Positions 44,347 to 54,088 of a DNA stretch of 64,000 nucleotides are shown here, in pieces. How positions within the stretch are numbered: position 1 is the first letter of the stretch; each line of letters begins with the position of its first letter. The DNA is from JAQVEM01 sp964603595. Lineage in GTDB: Bacteria; Actinomycetota; Humimicrobiia; Humimicrobiales; Humimicrobiaceae. The stretch spans positions 186,001 through 250,000 of the forward strand of contig CAZRVN010000003.1 of the NCBI GenBank assembly GCA_964603595.1, given 5' to 3'. Position numbers and translations under genes: made by a program. The notes under the pieces are model-generated. The model made no database searches and was not told where the DNA came from. It saw only the letters and a list, made by a program, of their open reading frames with translations.

Positions 44347-46896
44347 ATGTTTAAAAGAATGGGGAATATACTTAGGTTTGGTGAAGGTAGAAGAGAAAAA
44401 AAGTATAAAGAATTAATAAGCACAATAAATAGTCTTGAAAATGATGTAAGTTCACTTTCAGACAGTAGTCTTTCAGCAAAAACTACAGAGTTTAAGCAGA
44501 GGTATGGGAATGGTGAAAGCTGTGAAGAGCTGATGCCGGAGACTTTTGCAGTTGTCAGGGAAACTGCAAAAAGAACTCTTGGTATGAGGCATTTTGATGT
44601 TCAGATAATGGGCGGGATTGTTCTTTTTGAAGGGAAAATTACCGAAATGAAAACGGGTGAAGGTAAAACCCTGGTAGCAACACTTCCGGTGTATTTAAAT
44701 TCAATAGCCGGCGGCAGCACTCATCTTGTAACTGTTAATGATTACCTTGCTAAAAGAGATAGTGAGTGGATGGGTGAAATTTATAAATTTCTTGGATTGG
44801 AAGTAGGTCTTATTCAGCACGGAATGCCGGCTTCTGAAAAGAAGCATCAGTATAGATCTGATGTAGTATATGGAACAAATAATGAATTTGGGTTTGATTA
44901 TCTCAGGGACAATATGGTAATGAGTAAGGACAATATGGTACAGAACGGGCATCCCTATGTTATTGTTGATGAAGTTGACAGTATTCTTATAGATGAAGCC
45001 AGAACCCCCCTTATAATATCAGGTATTGCGTATGGGACTACAGAGATTTACAGGAAATTTGCACGGATAGTGCCGCAGTTGAAAAAAGACGAGGATTTTG
45101 AAATAGACGAAAAGGCAAGAACAGCAGCGATTACGGAAAATGGTGTGGAGAAAGTAGAAGGGATACTGAATATAGAAAATTTATACGATCCTTCAAATTT
45201 CTTATACATACATTCATTGAATCAATCTCTCAAGGCCTGTTACCTTTTTAAGAAAGATGTAGATTATATGATAAAGAATGAAGAGGTTGTAATTGTTGAT
45301 GAGTTTACGGGAAGACTTATGCCCGGAAGAAGATACAGCGAAGGTTTGCACCAGGCCATAGAAGCAAAAGAGGGAGTAAAGGTAAAGGATGAAAACCAGA
45401 CTCTGGCTACTATTACTATCCAGAATTATTTCAGGATGTATGAAAAAATGGCGGGCATGACCGGTACAGCGTTAACCGAGGCAGCGGAATTCAGGCATAT
45501 ATATAATCTTGAAACTGTTGTAATACCAACCAACAAACCAATGATAAGGGAGGATCTTCCAGACTTAATTTACAAGACTGAAGAAGTAAAATTTAACAGG
45601 GTTGTTGAGGATATAATTTCAAGGCATAAGAGAGGCCAGCCAGTGCTGGTTGGAACTATATCTATTGAGAAATCCGAGAGGTTAAGCGGGATGTTAAAGA
45701 GAAGAGGCATACCCCACCAGGTTTTAAATGCGCGGTACCATGAAAAAGAAGCAGAGATTATCGCCACGGCGGGCCAGAAAGGTACTGTTACCATAGCCAC
45801 TAATATGGCAGGAAGGGGTACTGATATAGTGCTGGGTGAAGGCGTGGTTGACCTTGGAGGTCTTCATGTGCTGGGGACTGAAAGGCATGAGAGCAGGAGA
45901 ATAGATAACCAGCTGAGAGGAAGAAGCGGCCGCCAGGGAGATATTGGCTCAAGCCAGTTTTATTTGAGTACCGAGGACGACCTGCTGAGACTTTTTGGCT
46001 CGGAAAGAATTTATAAGATAATGGATACTTTTAATTTCCCTGATGATTTACCGATTCAACATAGTATGATAAGCAGGGCGATAGAAAATTCACAGAGGCA
46101 GGTAGAGGGGAGAAACTTTGAAATAAGGAAACATGTGCTTGAATATGATGATGTTATAAATAAGCAGAGGGAAGTGATTTATGCAAGAAGGAGAGATATT
46201 CTTGGGAAAGATGATTTGAAGCAGATGGCTATTGATATGATAAAGGATGTAACAACAAAAAGTGTTGGTATGCATATAAGTCCTTCAGATTATCCTGAGA
46301 ATTGGGATCTGGAAAATCTTTCTAATTATATAACACCGCTATTTACAGCAGGTATGGTAAACGAAGTTATAGACAGGAAAAAGATAGTTGAAGGCAAGTG
46401 GAGCCCCGAGAGGTTAAAAGAGGAATTATTGAATAAAGTTTATGGGATTTATGAGAAAAGGGAAGATGAATATTCTTCCCCGGTGATAAGAAAACTTGAA
46501 AAGATAGTGATGCTTAATGTTATTGATAATATGTGGAGGGGCCATCTTCTTGAGATGGATTACTTAAAAGAAGGTATTGGCCTGAGGGCTATTGGCCAGA
46601 GGGATCCGCTGGTGGAATATAAGAGAGAAGCATTTCAGCTGTTTAAGGAACTTATGGAAGAAATAAAATTTGATACGGTTAAATTACTTTTCAACGCCAG
46701 GATAGTTAAGAAGGAGGACCAGGAGGAACCTGAAGCTAAAAAAGGTCTAAAAATAGGGAATGTAACTGCAAGCGGCCCGGCAAAATCTGGTGCAGGGGTA
46801 TTAAAAACTGAACTGGTAACTAAAAAGAAAATTGGGCGCAATGATCTCTGTCCCTGTGGAAGCGGAAAAAAGTATAAGCACTGTTGCGGAAGATAA
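44347..46896 (+). CDS. secA: Preprotein translocase ATPase SecA
   Basis: SecA drives protein export through SecYEG. The helicase core has MKTGEGKTLVATLPVYL (Walker A, near residue 101), VIVDEVDSILIDEARTPLII (Walker B, near residue 206), VGTISIEKSE, TNMAGRGTDI near residue 490 and LRGRSGRQGD near residue 525. The preprotein cross-linking domain is intact. The C-terminus is the zinc-binding tail CPCGSGKKYKHCC. Length 849 is normal. It is preceded by hpf, 28 bases away. Confidence 0.97.
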   Translation: MFKRMGNILRFGEGRREKKYKELISTINSLENDVSSLSDSSLSAKTTEFKQRYGNGESCEELMPETFAVVRETAKRTLGMRHFDVQIMGGIVLFEGKITEMKTGEGKTLVATLPVYLNSIAGGSTHLVTVNDYLAKRDSEWMGEIYKFLGLEVGLIQHGMPASEKKHQYRSDVVYGTNNEFGFDYLRDNMVMSKDNMVQNGHPYVIVDEVDSILIDEARTPLIISGIAYGTTEIYRKFARIVPQLKKDEDFEIDEKARTAAITENGVEKVEGILNIENLYDPSNFLYIHSLNQSLKACYLFKKDVDYMIKNEEVVIVDEFTGRLMPGRRYSEGLHQAIEAKEGVKVKDENQTLATITIQNYFRMYEKMAGMTGTALTEAAEFRHIYNLETVVIPTNKPMIREDLPDLIYKTEEVKFNRVVEDIISRHKRGQPVLVGTISIEKSERLSGMLKRRGIPHQVLNARYHEKEAEIIATAGQKGTVTIATNMAGRGTDIVLGEGVVDLGGLHVLGTERHESRRIDNQLRGRSGRQGDIGSSQFYLSTEDDLLRLFGSERIYKIMDTFNFPDDLPIQHSMISRAIENSQRQVEGRNFEIRKHVLEYDDVINKQREVIYARRRDILGKDDLKQMAIDMIKDVTTKSVGMHISPSDYPENWDLENLSNYITPLFTAGMVNEVIDRKKIVEGKWSPERLKEELLNKVYGIYEKREDEYSSPVIRKLEKIVMLNVIDNMWRGHLLEMDYLKEGIGLRAIGQRDPLVEYKREAFQLFKELMEEIKFDTVKLLFNARIVKKEDQEEPEAKKGLKIGNVTASGPAKSGAGVLKTELVTKKKIGRNDLCPCGSGKKYKHCCGR

Positions 46897-46965
46897 GCAA
46901 GTTAACAGGATAAGTAATTTTATAAATAACAGGTTTAATGATTATGAGCTAACTGGAGGTTTTTA

Positions 46966-48070
46966 ATGATAGAAGATTATAAATCGAAACTGGATAAATT
47001 ACTAAAGAAACTTATTTTTTTAAGAAACTGTCTTTGAAGTAGATAAGAATAGTAAAAGACTGGAAAAGCTGCAAAAAAAAACCCTTTCTGAAGATTTCTG
47101 GGAGGACCGGGTTAAAGCACAATCAATAACCCAGGAAGTTGCAGGGTTAAGGGGTATAACTGATAGAATTAAAGAAATAGAAGAAAAAATAGAAAATGCA
47201 CGGCTGGCTATAGAAATACTTGAAGATGAAGAAGATGAAAAGCTGGGGAAGGAACTGGCCGTAACCTTGGATGAAGTAAAAGATTTACTGGCCGGCCTGG
47301 AAGAAGATGCGGTATTAAATGGCAAATATGATTCTTATCCTGCTGTGGTGAATATCCACCCCGGAGCAGGGGGAACGGAATCCCAGGACTGGGCAGAGAT
47401 GTTGCTCAGGATGTATAAGCGCTGGATAGAAAGGAAAGGGTTCTCTTATAAAACAAATGATTATCAGGTTGGTGAAGAAGCAGGAATTAAAAATGTTACT
47501 ATTACGGTAACAGGCAAAAATGTATATGGCCTGCTTAAATCGGAAAAAGGAATTCACCGGCTGGTAAGGATTTCACCTTTTGATTCTTCTAAACGCAGGC
47601 ATACTTCTTTTGCATCGGTGGATGTGGTCCCGCTTATGAATAAGGATATTGATGTTAAATTAAACAAGGAAGATTTAAGGATAGAAACCTTCAAGTCAAG
47701 CAGTGCAGGGGGGCAGCATGTAAATGTAACGGATTCGGCAGTAAGGATTACTCATTTGCCCACGAATATTGTGGTCCAGTGCCAGAATGAAAGGTCCCAG
47801 ATGCTTAATAAACAGGCTGCTTCTCAGATTTTAAAGTCAAAATTATTTGAGCTGGAGAGAGAAAAGAGTAAAGAAGAAGTTAGCAAAGTAAGGGGAGAAA
47901 AAAAGGAAATTGGATGGGGAAACCAGATAAGAAGCTATATTCTTCAACCCTATCAGTTGATTAAGGACCACAGGACAGGGGTTGAAATTGGTGATGTCCA
48001 GTCGGTGCTGGATGGTAATATAGATTTACTGATAAGAAGTTTTCTTGAAAAAAGTTTGTACAGAGCGTAA
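46966..48070 (+). CDS. prfB: Peptide chain release factor 2 with programmed +1 frameshift
   Basis: The gene starts at ATG 46966 behind GGAGGT (46955-46960). The first frame covers 23 codons and ends at TGA 47035-47037. The rest continues in the +1 frame from GAA at 47036 to the TAA at 48068-48070, giving 367 residues. The slip is at CTT TGA (47032-47037). The body holds the SPF specificity motif in HRLVRISPFDSSKRR and the catalytic SAGGQHVNVTDSAVRITHLP. RF2 recognises UAA and UGA, so the in-frame UGA makes an autoregulatory loop. The usual AGGGGG stimulator just before the slip codon is absent here. Confidence 0.93.
47032..47037 (+). promoter_or_regulatory. prfB programmed frameshift site
   Basis: CTT TGA is the universal RF2 slip site. 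The base after TGA is A, where E. coli has C. The 12 bases upstream (TTAAGAAACTGT) lack a good Shine-Dalgarno-like stimulator. Frameshifting is required to join the 23-codon leader to the 344-codon body. Confidence 0.85.
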
Positions 48071-48117
48071 ACTCTTGATTATTAAAAATAAGGGGATAAT
48101 GAAAGAGCTGGCTTCAA

Positions 48118-48804
48118 ATGAATATGATTGAATTTAGAGATGTAAGTAAAATATATGATGATAATATGGCAGCATTAAAAAAAATCAATCTGGTTATTAA
48201 AAAAGGGGAGTTTCTCTTTCTGGTAGGTCCGAGCGGTTCCGGAAAATCTACCTTTATAAAATTAATTATTAAAGAAATCAGTGAAAGCAGAGGCAATATA
48301 TTTATAGCGGGGAAAAATATCTGTAATCTTAAAGCAAGTAAAATTCCCCAGTTAAGGAGAAATGTAGGATGTGTTTTCCAGGATTTCAAGCTCCTGCCTG
48401 ATAAGACCATCTTTGAGAATGTGGCGTTTGCCCTTGAAGTTATAGGAAAACCTGGTTATGAAATAAAAATTCTGGTGCCGCAGGTTTTGAAACTTGTAGG
48501 TTTGTATAATAAATTGAACTCATATCCGAATCAGCTGTCAGGCGGGGAACAGCAGCGGGTTTCAATTGCCAGGGCTTTTGTTAACCGTCCTCCCATACTT
48601 CTTGCCGATGAACCAACAGGGAATCTTGACCCTACAACATCGGAGGGGATTATGAAGATTCTATCCCGGATAAATATTATAGGTACTACTGTACTTATGG
48701 CCACACATGACAGGAATATAGTAAATTCAATGAGGAGAAGGGTAGTAGAACTGGAGGAAGGAGAAATAATTAGAGACCAGAAGAGGGGAGTGTACGGGGA
48801 TTAA
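48118..48804 (+). CDS. ftsE: Cell division ATP-binding protein FtsE
   Basis: The ABC ATPase has Walker A GPSGSGKST (37-45), Q-loop CVFQDFKLLPDKTIFENV near residue 85, signature QLSGGEQQRVSIARA near residue 140 and Walker B ILLADEPTGNLDP near residue 161. FtsE works with FtsX to activate cell-wall hydrolases at division. The last base of its stop codon is shared with the FtsX start (one-base overlap). The first ATG is taken; a second is two codons later. No strong ribosome binding site is visible. Confidence 0.93.
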   Translation: MNMIEFRDVSKIYDDNMAALKKINLVIKKGEFLFLVGPSGSGKSTFIKLIIKEISESRGNIFIAGKNICNLKASKIPQLRRNVGCVFQDFKLLPDKTIFENVAFALEVIGKPGYEIKILVPQVLKLVGLYNKLNSYPNQLSGGEQQRVSIARAFVNRPPILLADEPTGNLDPTTSEGIMKILSRINIIGTTVLMATHDRNIVNSMRRRVVELEEGEIIRDQKRGVYGD

Positions 48805-49712
48805 TGGTAAGGCCAAAATATTTTTTTAGCGAAACCTTTACCAGTTTGAGACGGAACTTTTTCATGGGATTTACTGCAATTACTACTGTAGCTATCACTT
48901 TATTTATTGTCGGCTTCTTTTCCCTGATAGTATACGACATCCAGGGTGTAATAAATTCGGTAAAGAGCGAAGTTGAGCTGGAGGTATATCTTGAAGATGA
49001 CACCTCAGAAGAATTAAGAGACTTTATTGAGAATGAGATATTAAGCTGGAAAGAAGTTGATTCTGTAAATTATGTATCAAAAGAGCAGGCCCTGGAAAGT
49101 TTCAAAGAGCAATATGAAGGAAGTGATATTTTAAAAGAGATTGGCGGCAATCCCCTCCCGGCTTCTTTTGAAATAACTTTAAAAAGCCCTGAAAAAATTG
49201 ACCGCGTAGCACTACGCTTCTACGATAAGGACGGTAATTATATAGATGGAGTTAATGATGTGATATGGGGAAAAGACTATGTTGATAAACTTTTTTCAAT
49301 AACTGCAATTATCGGTACAGTGGCATTACTCATAATTATAGTTCTTCTTCTGGCAGCTATTGTCTTAATATTTAATACTATAAGACTATCAATCTATTCA
49401 CGCCGTAAGGAAATCGAGGTTATGAAGCTTGTTGGGGCAACCAACTGGTTTGTAAGAATACCCTTTTTATTTGAAGGATTTTTTGAAGGATTTACCGGGG
49501 GTATTGTTTCTGCTATATTGTTATACTTTGTCGGTAATTTCTTACTTATAAAAGGGGAAAGGATAATAGCAGATACAATTAGGATTAAAGAGCTTGCTAT
49601 GATTGGGAGCGGTAATGTTATTTTTTTTGTATATATAGGAATAGTGATAGCAGGTGGACTTATTGGAATCTTGAGCAGTGCTATTGCTTTAAGAAGATAT
49701 GTTAAGATTTAA
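48804..49712 (+). CDS. ftsX: Cell division protein FtsX
   Basis: The protein has an N-terminal membrane helix (about 20-45), an extracytoplasmic domain (about 50-160) with FEITLKSPEKID, and a three-helix FtsX permease domain with SIYSRRKEIEVMKLVGATN near residue 190. It transmits FtsE ATP hydrolysis to a periplasmic or extracellular peptidoglycan hydrolase. The following M23 gene is the obvious partner. It overlaps ftsE. Confidence 0.92.
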   Translation: MVRPKYFFSETFTSLRRNFFMGFTAITTVAITLFIVGFFSLIVYDIQGVINSVKSEVELEVYLEDDTSEELRDFIENEILSWKEVDSVNYVSKEQALESFKEQYEGSDILKEIGGNPLPASFEITLKSPEKIDRVALRFYDKDGNYIDGVNDVIWGKDYVDKLFSITAIIGTVALLIIIVLLLAAIVLIFNTIRLSIYSRRKEIEVMKLVGATNWFVRIPFLFEGFFEGFTGGIVSAILLYFVGNFLLIKGERIIADTIRIKELAMIGSGNVIFFVYIGIVIAGGLIGILSSAIALRRYVKI

Positions 49713-49786
49713 GGGCTATCAAAGCTTAAGAGTTTTAAAATTTTAAAAAAAAGTATTAAAATAGTTATAACAAAAAATGAAATAGA

Positions 49787-50965
49787 ATGATGATTAAAAG
49801 TAAAAACATTATAGCCATATTTGTAACAATAATTATAGCACTCTCTAGTTTCATTCTTGTGTGTATTCCAGGTCCGGAGCCTATTTATGCTCAGACTCTT
49901 GAAGAGGAATTAGAGCAGATACAGCAGGAGAGAGAAGAAACACAGGAAAAGATTAAGGAAGCAAAAAAATCTGAAAAACAGTATAAAAATGAGGTAGAGC
50001 AGGTAGAGGAAGAGTTGCTGGGAGCACTGTCAGACCTGGACGATCTTAATAATAAGCTGGCTGAAGCAAAGAGTGAATTTGATAGAACTACCATAGAAAT
50101 GGTTCTAAAAGAGGAAGAGCTAAAGAATATAGAAGGCAAACTTGATGAGGGTATAAGTACATTAAACAAAAGGGTTGCTGCCATTTATAAGAATGGTAAA
50201 GGGAATATACTTGAAATTCTACTTAAGGCAGAAGATTTTCTTGATTTTATATCCAGACTGAAGCTTATGAATCTTTTTGCAGAACAGGATACCCAGAATA
50301 TCCTTTTGATAAAAGAGAAGAGAGATGCAACCATAGGTATAAAAAAATCTATAATTGATTTAAGGGGAAAGCAGGAGGAATATAAGAGCAGAGTTGAAAA
50401 ACTGGTAACGCAGGCCGAGCAGAAAGCCAATGAGGTTGAAGGAATTTATGATGAAAAGAAAAGCTTGCTTTCAAGAACCACTGCAAATAAAAATGCTCTT
50501 ATCAGGATGGAGAAAGAGCTTGAGATTAAAGAAGCAGAGGTTAAGAGAATTCTTGAGAGTTATAAATATGGTACTGCTCCTTCCGGAAAGTTTATGTGGC
50601 CTGTTGCGGGAAGGATAACATCCAGATTTGGATGGAGGATACACCCTATATTCGGGGTAAGGAGATTTCATTCGGGCATAGATATCGCAGCTCCCTATGG
50701 TTCGCTGGTAAAAGCTGCAGATGGAGGCCAGATTGTCCAGGCAGGTTATTTCGGAGGATACGGCTACTCTATTATGGTGTATCATGGAGGCGGTTTTGCC
50801 ACATGGTATGCCCATCTTTCCAGCATCAATGTTTCAGTGGGTCAGTTTGTTGAGAGGGGGCAGGTAATAGGGCTGGTTGGCTCTACCGGGTGGAGTACCG
50901 GTCCGCATCTACATTTTGAGGTAAGGATTAACGGAAATGCTCAGGACCCGATGGGTTATTTATGA
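49787..50965 (+). CDS. EnvC-like murein hydrolase activator / M23 peptidase
   Basis: A signal peptide ends near PIYAQ (residue 36). A long coiled coil (about 38-255) follows. The C-terminal M23 (LytM) domain has GWRIHPIFGVRRFHSGIDIA near residue 285 and GSTGWSTGPHLHFEVR near residue 364, so all zinc ligands (HxxxD and HxH) are intact. The domain may thus be an active endopeptidase, unlike E. coli EnvC, whose site is degenerate. Located right after ftsEX, it is the likely hydrolase controlled by FtsEX in cell division. Confidence 0.85.
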   Translation: MMIKSKNIIAIFVTIIIALSSFILVCIPGPEPIYAQTLEEELEQIQQEREETQEKIKEAKKSEKQYKNEVEQVEEELLGALSDLDDLNNKLAEAKSEFDRTTIEMVLKEEELKNIEGKLDEGISTLNKRVAAIYKNGKGNILEILLKAEDFLDFISRLKLMNLFAEQDTQNILLIKEKRDATIGIKKSIIDLRGKQEEYKSRVEKLVTQAEQKANEVEGIYDEKKSLLSRTTANKNALIRMEKELEIKEAEVKRILESYKYGTAPSGKFMWPVAGRITSRFGWRIHPIFGVRRFHSGIDIAAPYGSLVKAADGGQIVQAGYFGGYGYSIMVYHGGGFATWYAHLSSINVSVGQFVERGQVIGLVGSTGWSTGPHLHFEVRINGNAQDPMGYL

Positions 50966-51011
50966 TAATTAAAGGAACTTAACTGATTGGAATAAGAAGG
51001 GTGATATTTAA

Positions 51012-52259
51012 ATGAAAAAAATTGTGCTGAAGATAGTAATATCAGCAGTGGTTATTATATTCGTATTTTCTACCGGAGTATGGGCTGGTGTTAGCTTTAG
51101 TTATTTAAAGGATTATTCGGAAACGTTAATAAATAATATTACAGGGTATAGCAATCAGGGCAATACTCCGGATGATACGATTAATATTTATGATGGGACA
51201 GATGTTGAACCAATTATGGATGCCCTGGATTTGATTTCAGGTAATTCGTTATCGGAGAAAGGTAACCAGGCGCTGGTAAGGGCAGCTCTGGAAGGCATGC
51301 TTTCAGCTCTTGATGATAATTATTCGGACTATTTTAGTGATGAGGAATACAGAATTATTATAGAGTCCTATAACGGGACCATAAGCGGAATTGGTGTTGT
51401 TGTTACGCTTGATGAGGAGGAAAGGGTAGTAATTGTAAGGGTACTTGAGAGTACACCTGCTTCTAAAACTGATATTAAAGCAGGCGATATCATAACTGAA
51501 GTTGAGCATACGGATATAAAGAATATGGAACTTGAAAATATAGTGGCTATGATTAAGGGAGAGACCGGAACCGAGGTTGACCTTAAATTTTACAGGCCTT
51601 CCGATGACAGTAGCTTTGAATTGACTATTGCAAGGGCTAAATTTGATGTTCCAAACTTAGTATCAGATAGGATTGAGGAAGATATAGGTTATATCTGGTA
51701 TTATGATTTTCAGATGAGTGGGGTAGACCAGCTTGACAGGGAAATTCAAAAATTAATTAATGATGGTATAAGGGGCCTAATACTGGATTTAAGAAATAAC
51801 CCGGGTGGCGCATGGGATGATGCCATTGAAGTTTGTGACTTGTTTTTAGACGAAGGAACAATTGTTACTGTTAAAGGAAGGTTAGATGGTAAGGAAAGAA
51901 TTGATGAATATATTGCAGAAGAAGGCAAATATACAGAAATTCCCATGATAATCTTAATTAACGGTTATTCAGCAAGTGCTTCCGAGCTGGTCGCAGGTGC
52001 ACTAAAAGATAATGACAGGGCTGTTTTGATAGGGGAGAAAAGTTATGGCAAGGGTGCTGTCCAGGCGCTTTATGAACTTTCAGACGGGTCAGGAATAAAA
52101 TTTACCACGGCAAAATATTTTTTACCGTCGGGGATTTCTGTAGAGGGGGTTGGAATAAAACCCGATATAGTAGTTGAACTGGAATTGGATGCGGAGGAAG
52201 ACTTTCAGCTCAATAGAGCTATAGAAGAGATGAAAGTTCTGATAAGCGAGATTGAATGA
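51012..52259 (+). CDS. S41 family C-terminal processing peptidase (Ctp)
   Basis: An N-terminal signal anchor (about 5-28) precedes a PDZ domain with ISGIGVVVTLDEEERVVIVR and VLESTPASKTDIKAGDIITE near residue 152. The protease domain has LILDLRNNPGG near residue 257, the catalytic Ser in GYSASASELVAGAL (318-331) and the catalytic Lys in IGEKSYGKGAVQ near residue 343. Ctp enzymes cut exported proteins near their C-termini. The stop codon overlaps the smpB start in an ATGA. Confidence 0.9.
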   Translation: MKKIVLKIVISAVVIIFVFSTGVWAGVSFSYLKDYSETLINNITGYSNQGNTPDDTINIYDGTDVEPIMDALDLISGNSLSEKGNQALVRAALEGMLSALDDNYSDYFSDEEYRIIIESYNGTISGIGVVVTLDEEERVVIVRVLESTPASKTDIKAGDIITEVEHTDIKNMELENIVAMIKGETGTEVDLKFYRPSDDSSFELTIARAKFDVPNLVSDRIEEDIGYIWYYDFQMSGVDQLDREIQKLINDGIRGLILDLRNNPGGAWDDAIEVCDLFLDEGTIVTVKGRLDGKERIDEYIAEEGKYTEIPMIILINGYSASASELVAGALKDNDRAVLIGEKSYGKGAVQALYELSDGSGIKFTTAKYFLPSGISVEGVGIKPDIVVELELDAEEDFQLNRAIEEMKVLISEIE

Positions 52260-52738
52260 TCAAAAAAAAAGATAAAAAAAATTTGGAAGAAAATATAGAA
52301 GTAATCGCCCGGAATAAAAATGCCTTTAGAAATTTTTTTATCCTGGATACCTATGAGGCCGGTATAGTGCTGGAAGGGTGCGAAGTTAAGTCAGTCCGCG
52401 ACCATAGGGTGAATTTAAAGGACAGTTACGCCCGTGTAAAAGGCAAGCAGCTATTTCTTTATAATATGCATATATCCCCCTACAGTAAGGGCAGGACTGA
52501 AGATATAAATCCTACGAGGACAAGAAAATTGCTCATGCACAGGAGGGAAATCAATAAAATAACAGGGAAATTAACCGATAAGAGTCTTACGCTGGTTCCG
52601 CTAAAAATATATATAAAAAAAAATGTGGTAAAGGTAGAGCTGGCACTGGCCAGGGGCAAGCTTAAGAGGGATAAACGCAGGGATATACAGGACAGGGAAC
52701 ACGAGATTGAAATAAAAAGAGCTTTGAAAAATCATTAG
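52256..52738 (+). CDS. smpB: tmRNA-binding protein SmpB
   Basis: The 160-residue OB-barrel protein has FFILDTYEAGIVLEGCEVKS near residue 28, NLKDSYARVK, LFLYNMHISPYSKG near residue 66, RTRKLLMHRREI and a basic tail, LKRDKRRDIQDREHEIEIKR. SmpB carries tmRNA to stalled ribosomes. The tmRNA gene lies 53 bases downstream, so both partners are together. The ATG overlaps the ctp stop. Confidence 0.95.
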   Translation: MIKKKDKKNLEENIEVIARNKNAFRNFFILDTYEAGIVLEGCEVKSVRDHRVNLKDSYARVKGKQLFLYNMHISPYSKGRTEDINPTRTRKLLMHRREINKITGKLTDKSLTLVPLKIYIKKNVVKVELALARGKLKRDKRRDIQDREHEIEIKRALKNH

Positions 52739-52791
52739 TTTTGATATAGAATAAGTCAGCGCTGAAAATAGGGTTATTCCTCATGATAAAA

Positions 52792-53144
52792 GGGGGCGAC
52801 CTGGGTTCGACGGGGATAGGTTGAGCTTAAATTGCAAGCCGAGTATCAGAACTCGTAAATAACTGAGCAAAAAACAAACGCTAATAATAATGAATTAGCA
52901 TTAGCAGCCTAATTTAAGCTGCTACGTCTGTGAAAAGTTTCCTGTGCTTTTCAACAGGCGCCGATTAGCAGGATACCTTGATATGATTTGTCTGCAGTAG
53001 TGTCAGGGGAAGTTTTATGCGGACTGGCTTTTTTAACCGTGTCCATACGGGTGAAAAAGTGAGAATTTAAAATATGGACTAAGCTTGTAGATATTTAAGT
53101 GGCGATGTCTTCGGACGCGGGTTCGATTCCCGCCGCCTCCACCA
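52792..53144 (+). ncRNA. ssrA: Transfer-messenger RNA
   Basis: The tRNA-like ends pair: 5' GGGGGCG (52792-52798) with 3' CGCCTCC just before ACCA (53141-53144, CCA is encoded). GCGACCTGGGTTCGACGGGG at the start and GGGTTCGATTCCCG near the end are the conserved tmRNA blocks. The tag frame reads EQKTNANNNELALAA then TAA, at 52865-52912. The resume codon seems to be GAG at 52865; its identity is inferred from alignment to known tags and could be the next codon. Length is 353 bases. Confidence 0.95.
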
Positions 53145-53174
53145 TTGATTACAATTCAAATAGTGGCTTTCATT

Positions 53175-53216
53175 AATTTTCTGGATTTATTAAAAAGATA
53201 CCGGAAAATTTTTTTC
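53175..53216 (+). terminator. Rho-independent terminator of ssrA
   Basis: A ten-base-pair stem AATTTTCTGG (53175-53184) with CCGGAAAATT (53201-53210), one T-G pair, loop of 16 bases, then five T residues. It lies 31 bases after the tmRNA CCA. Confidence 0.8.
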
Positions 53217-53244
53217 TAATAGCGATTTTGTAAGGACTCTGCTA

Positions 53245-53466
53245 TTGGGTTGGAGGCTTAAAAGTTACTTCAATATAGACACAAGCGCATATAAAAGCCA
53301 TTTGAGAGAAAGTATATCTTCAGGGTTAAATGAAATACATGCCCCTTTGATCTGCATCAGGCAGTATGACAAGGAATTTATTGGAAAATTGATGGATAAA
53401 GCAGAAAGTTTGGAGGCCAATATTGTAAAAGAAATACTGCTAGACAAGTACAAAGAAACCTCTTAG
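53245..53466 (+). CDS. Small protein of unknown function, possibly a remnant
   Basis: The 73-residue frame starts at TTG without a clear ribosome binding site, although the frame is open further upstream to within the ssrA terminator. The sequence has a central strand-like HAPLICIRQYDKEFIGKLMD and a C-terminal helix. It shows no family that I recognise. As the first frame after tmRNA, at the usual integration site of mobile elements, it may be a remnant of a larger gene. Its expression is doubtful. Confidence 0.35.
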   Translation: MGWRLKSYFNIDTSAYKSHLRESISSGLNEIHAPLICIRQYDKEFIGKLMDKAESLEANIVKEILLDKYKETS

Positions 53467-53559
53467 GTCTTGGGATACTGTCTATAAGGGTTAGCGTTTA
53501 TAGGAGCAATAATTTAACGACAAGACTTATAGGTAAAATTGTAAGGAATAATCTAGGTC

Positions 53560-53948
53560 TTGAGACAAAACATACACGCTATGGCAATTCTTGTTCTTTT
53601 TAGCTTTGTATTTGCCTGCACTGATGATAGTGAACAGGAGGAGAAAGATTACACCACTGAATATAAGCTGGCTGTGATTGATAAAGGCGGCTAATTAGAT
53701 GAAGATGACCCAGTAGTTACTGAGTATAAAGTAGTACCAGAAAGCTTGAAATCCAAAGTCATAAATGATGAGGTGGATATAGCAGATACAGTAGTAACCG
53801 CCCAGAATATTTTAAGGGATGACTACCAGATAAACTTAAGCATATTAAAGATCATGACAGACTTAGACAATTCCATTCCTGATGATGTAAAAAACTGGAC
53901 TTAGAGGATATTGCCACAGCATATATAGTGCTTTTAGTGAGTGATTAA
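53560..53948 (+). pseudogene. Decayed lipoprotein gene
   Basis: From TTG 53560 the frame gives a lipoprotein-like start MRQNIHAMAILVLFSFVFAC, then DDSEQEEKDYTTEY. A TAA at 53692-53694 breaks it, but the same frame continues with LDEDDPVVTEYKVVPESL to 53901. There, a one-base loss in an A-run shifts the frame, and the final residues (LDLEDIATAYIVLLVSD) are read to TAA 53946-53948. One nonsense and one frameshift mutation mark a pseudogene. The family is not recognised. Confidence 0.65.
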
Positions 53949-54088
53949 ATTATAAATACCTTTATCTATAAATATCATATCATATTAAAGGATTATTTTT
54001 ATTTCATATTATTAGTAATATAATAATATTCACTTAAATTTATACTACGCATAGCATATGAAATATTATTAGCACTAAGGATGGAAGA

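Noticed and set aside
47267..48070. Short version of RF2 starting at ATG 47267.
   Set aside because: It would lack the first 100 residues; the upstream frames joined at CTT TGA give a complete RF2.
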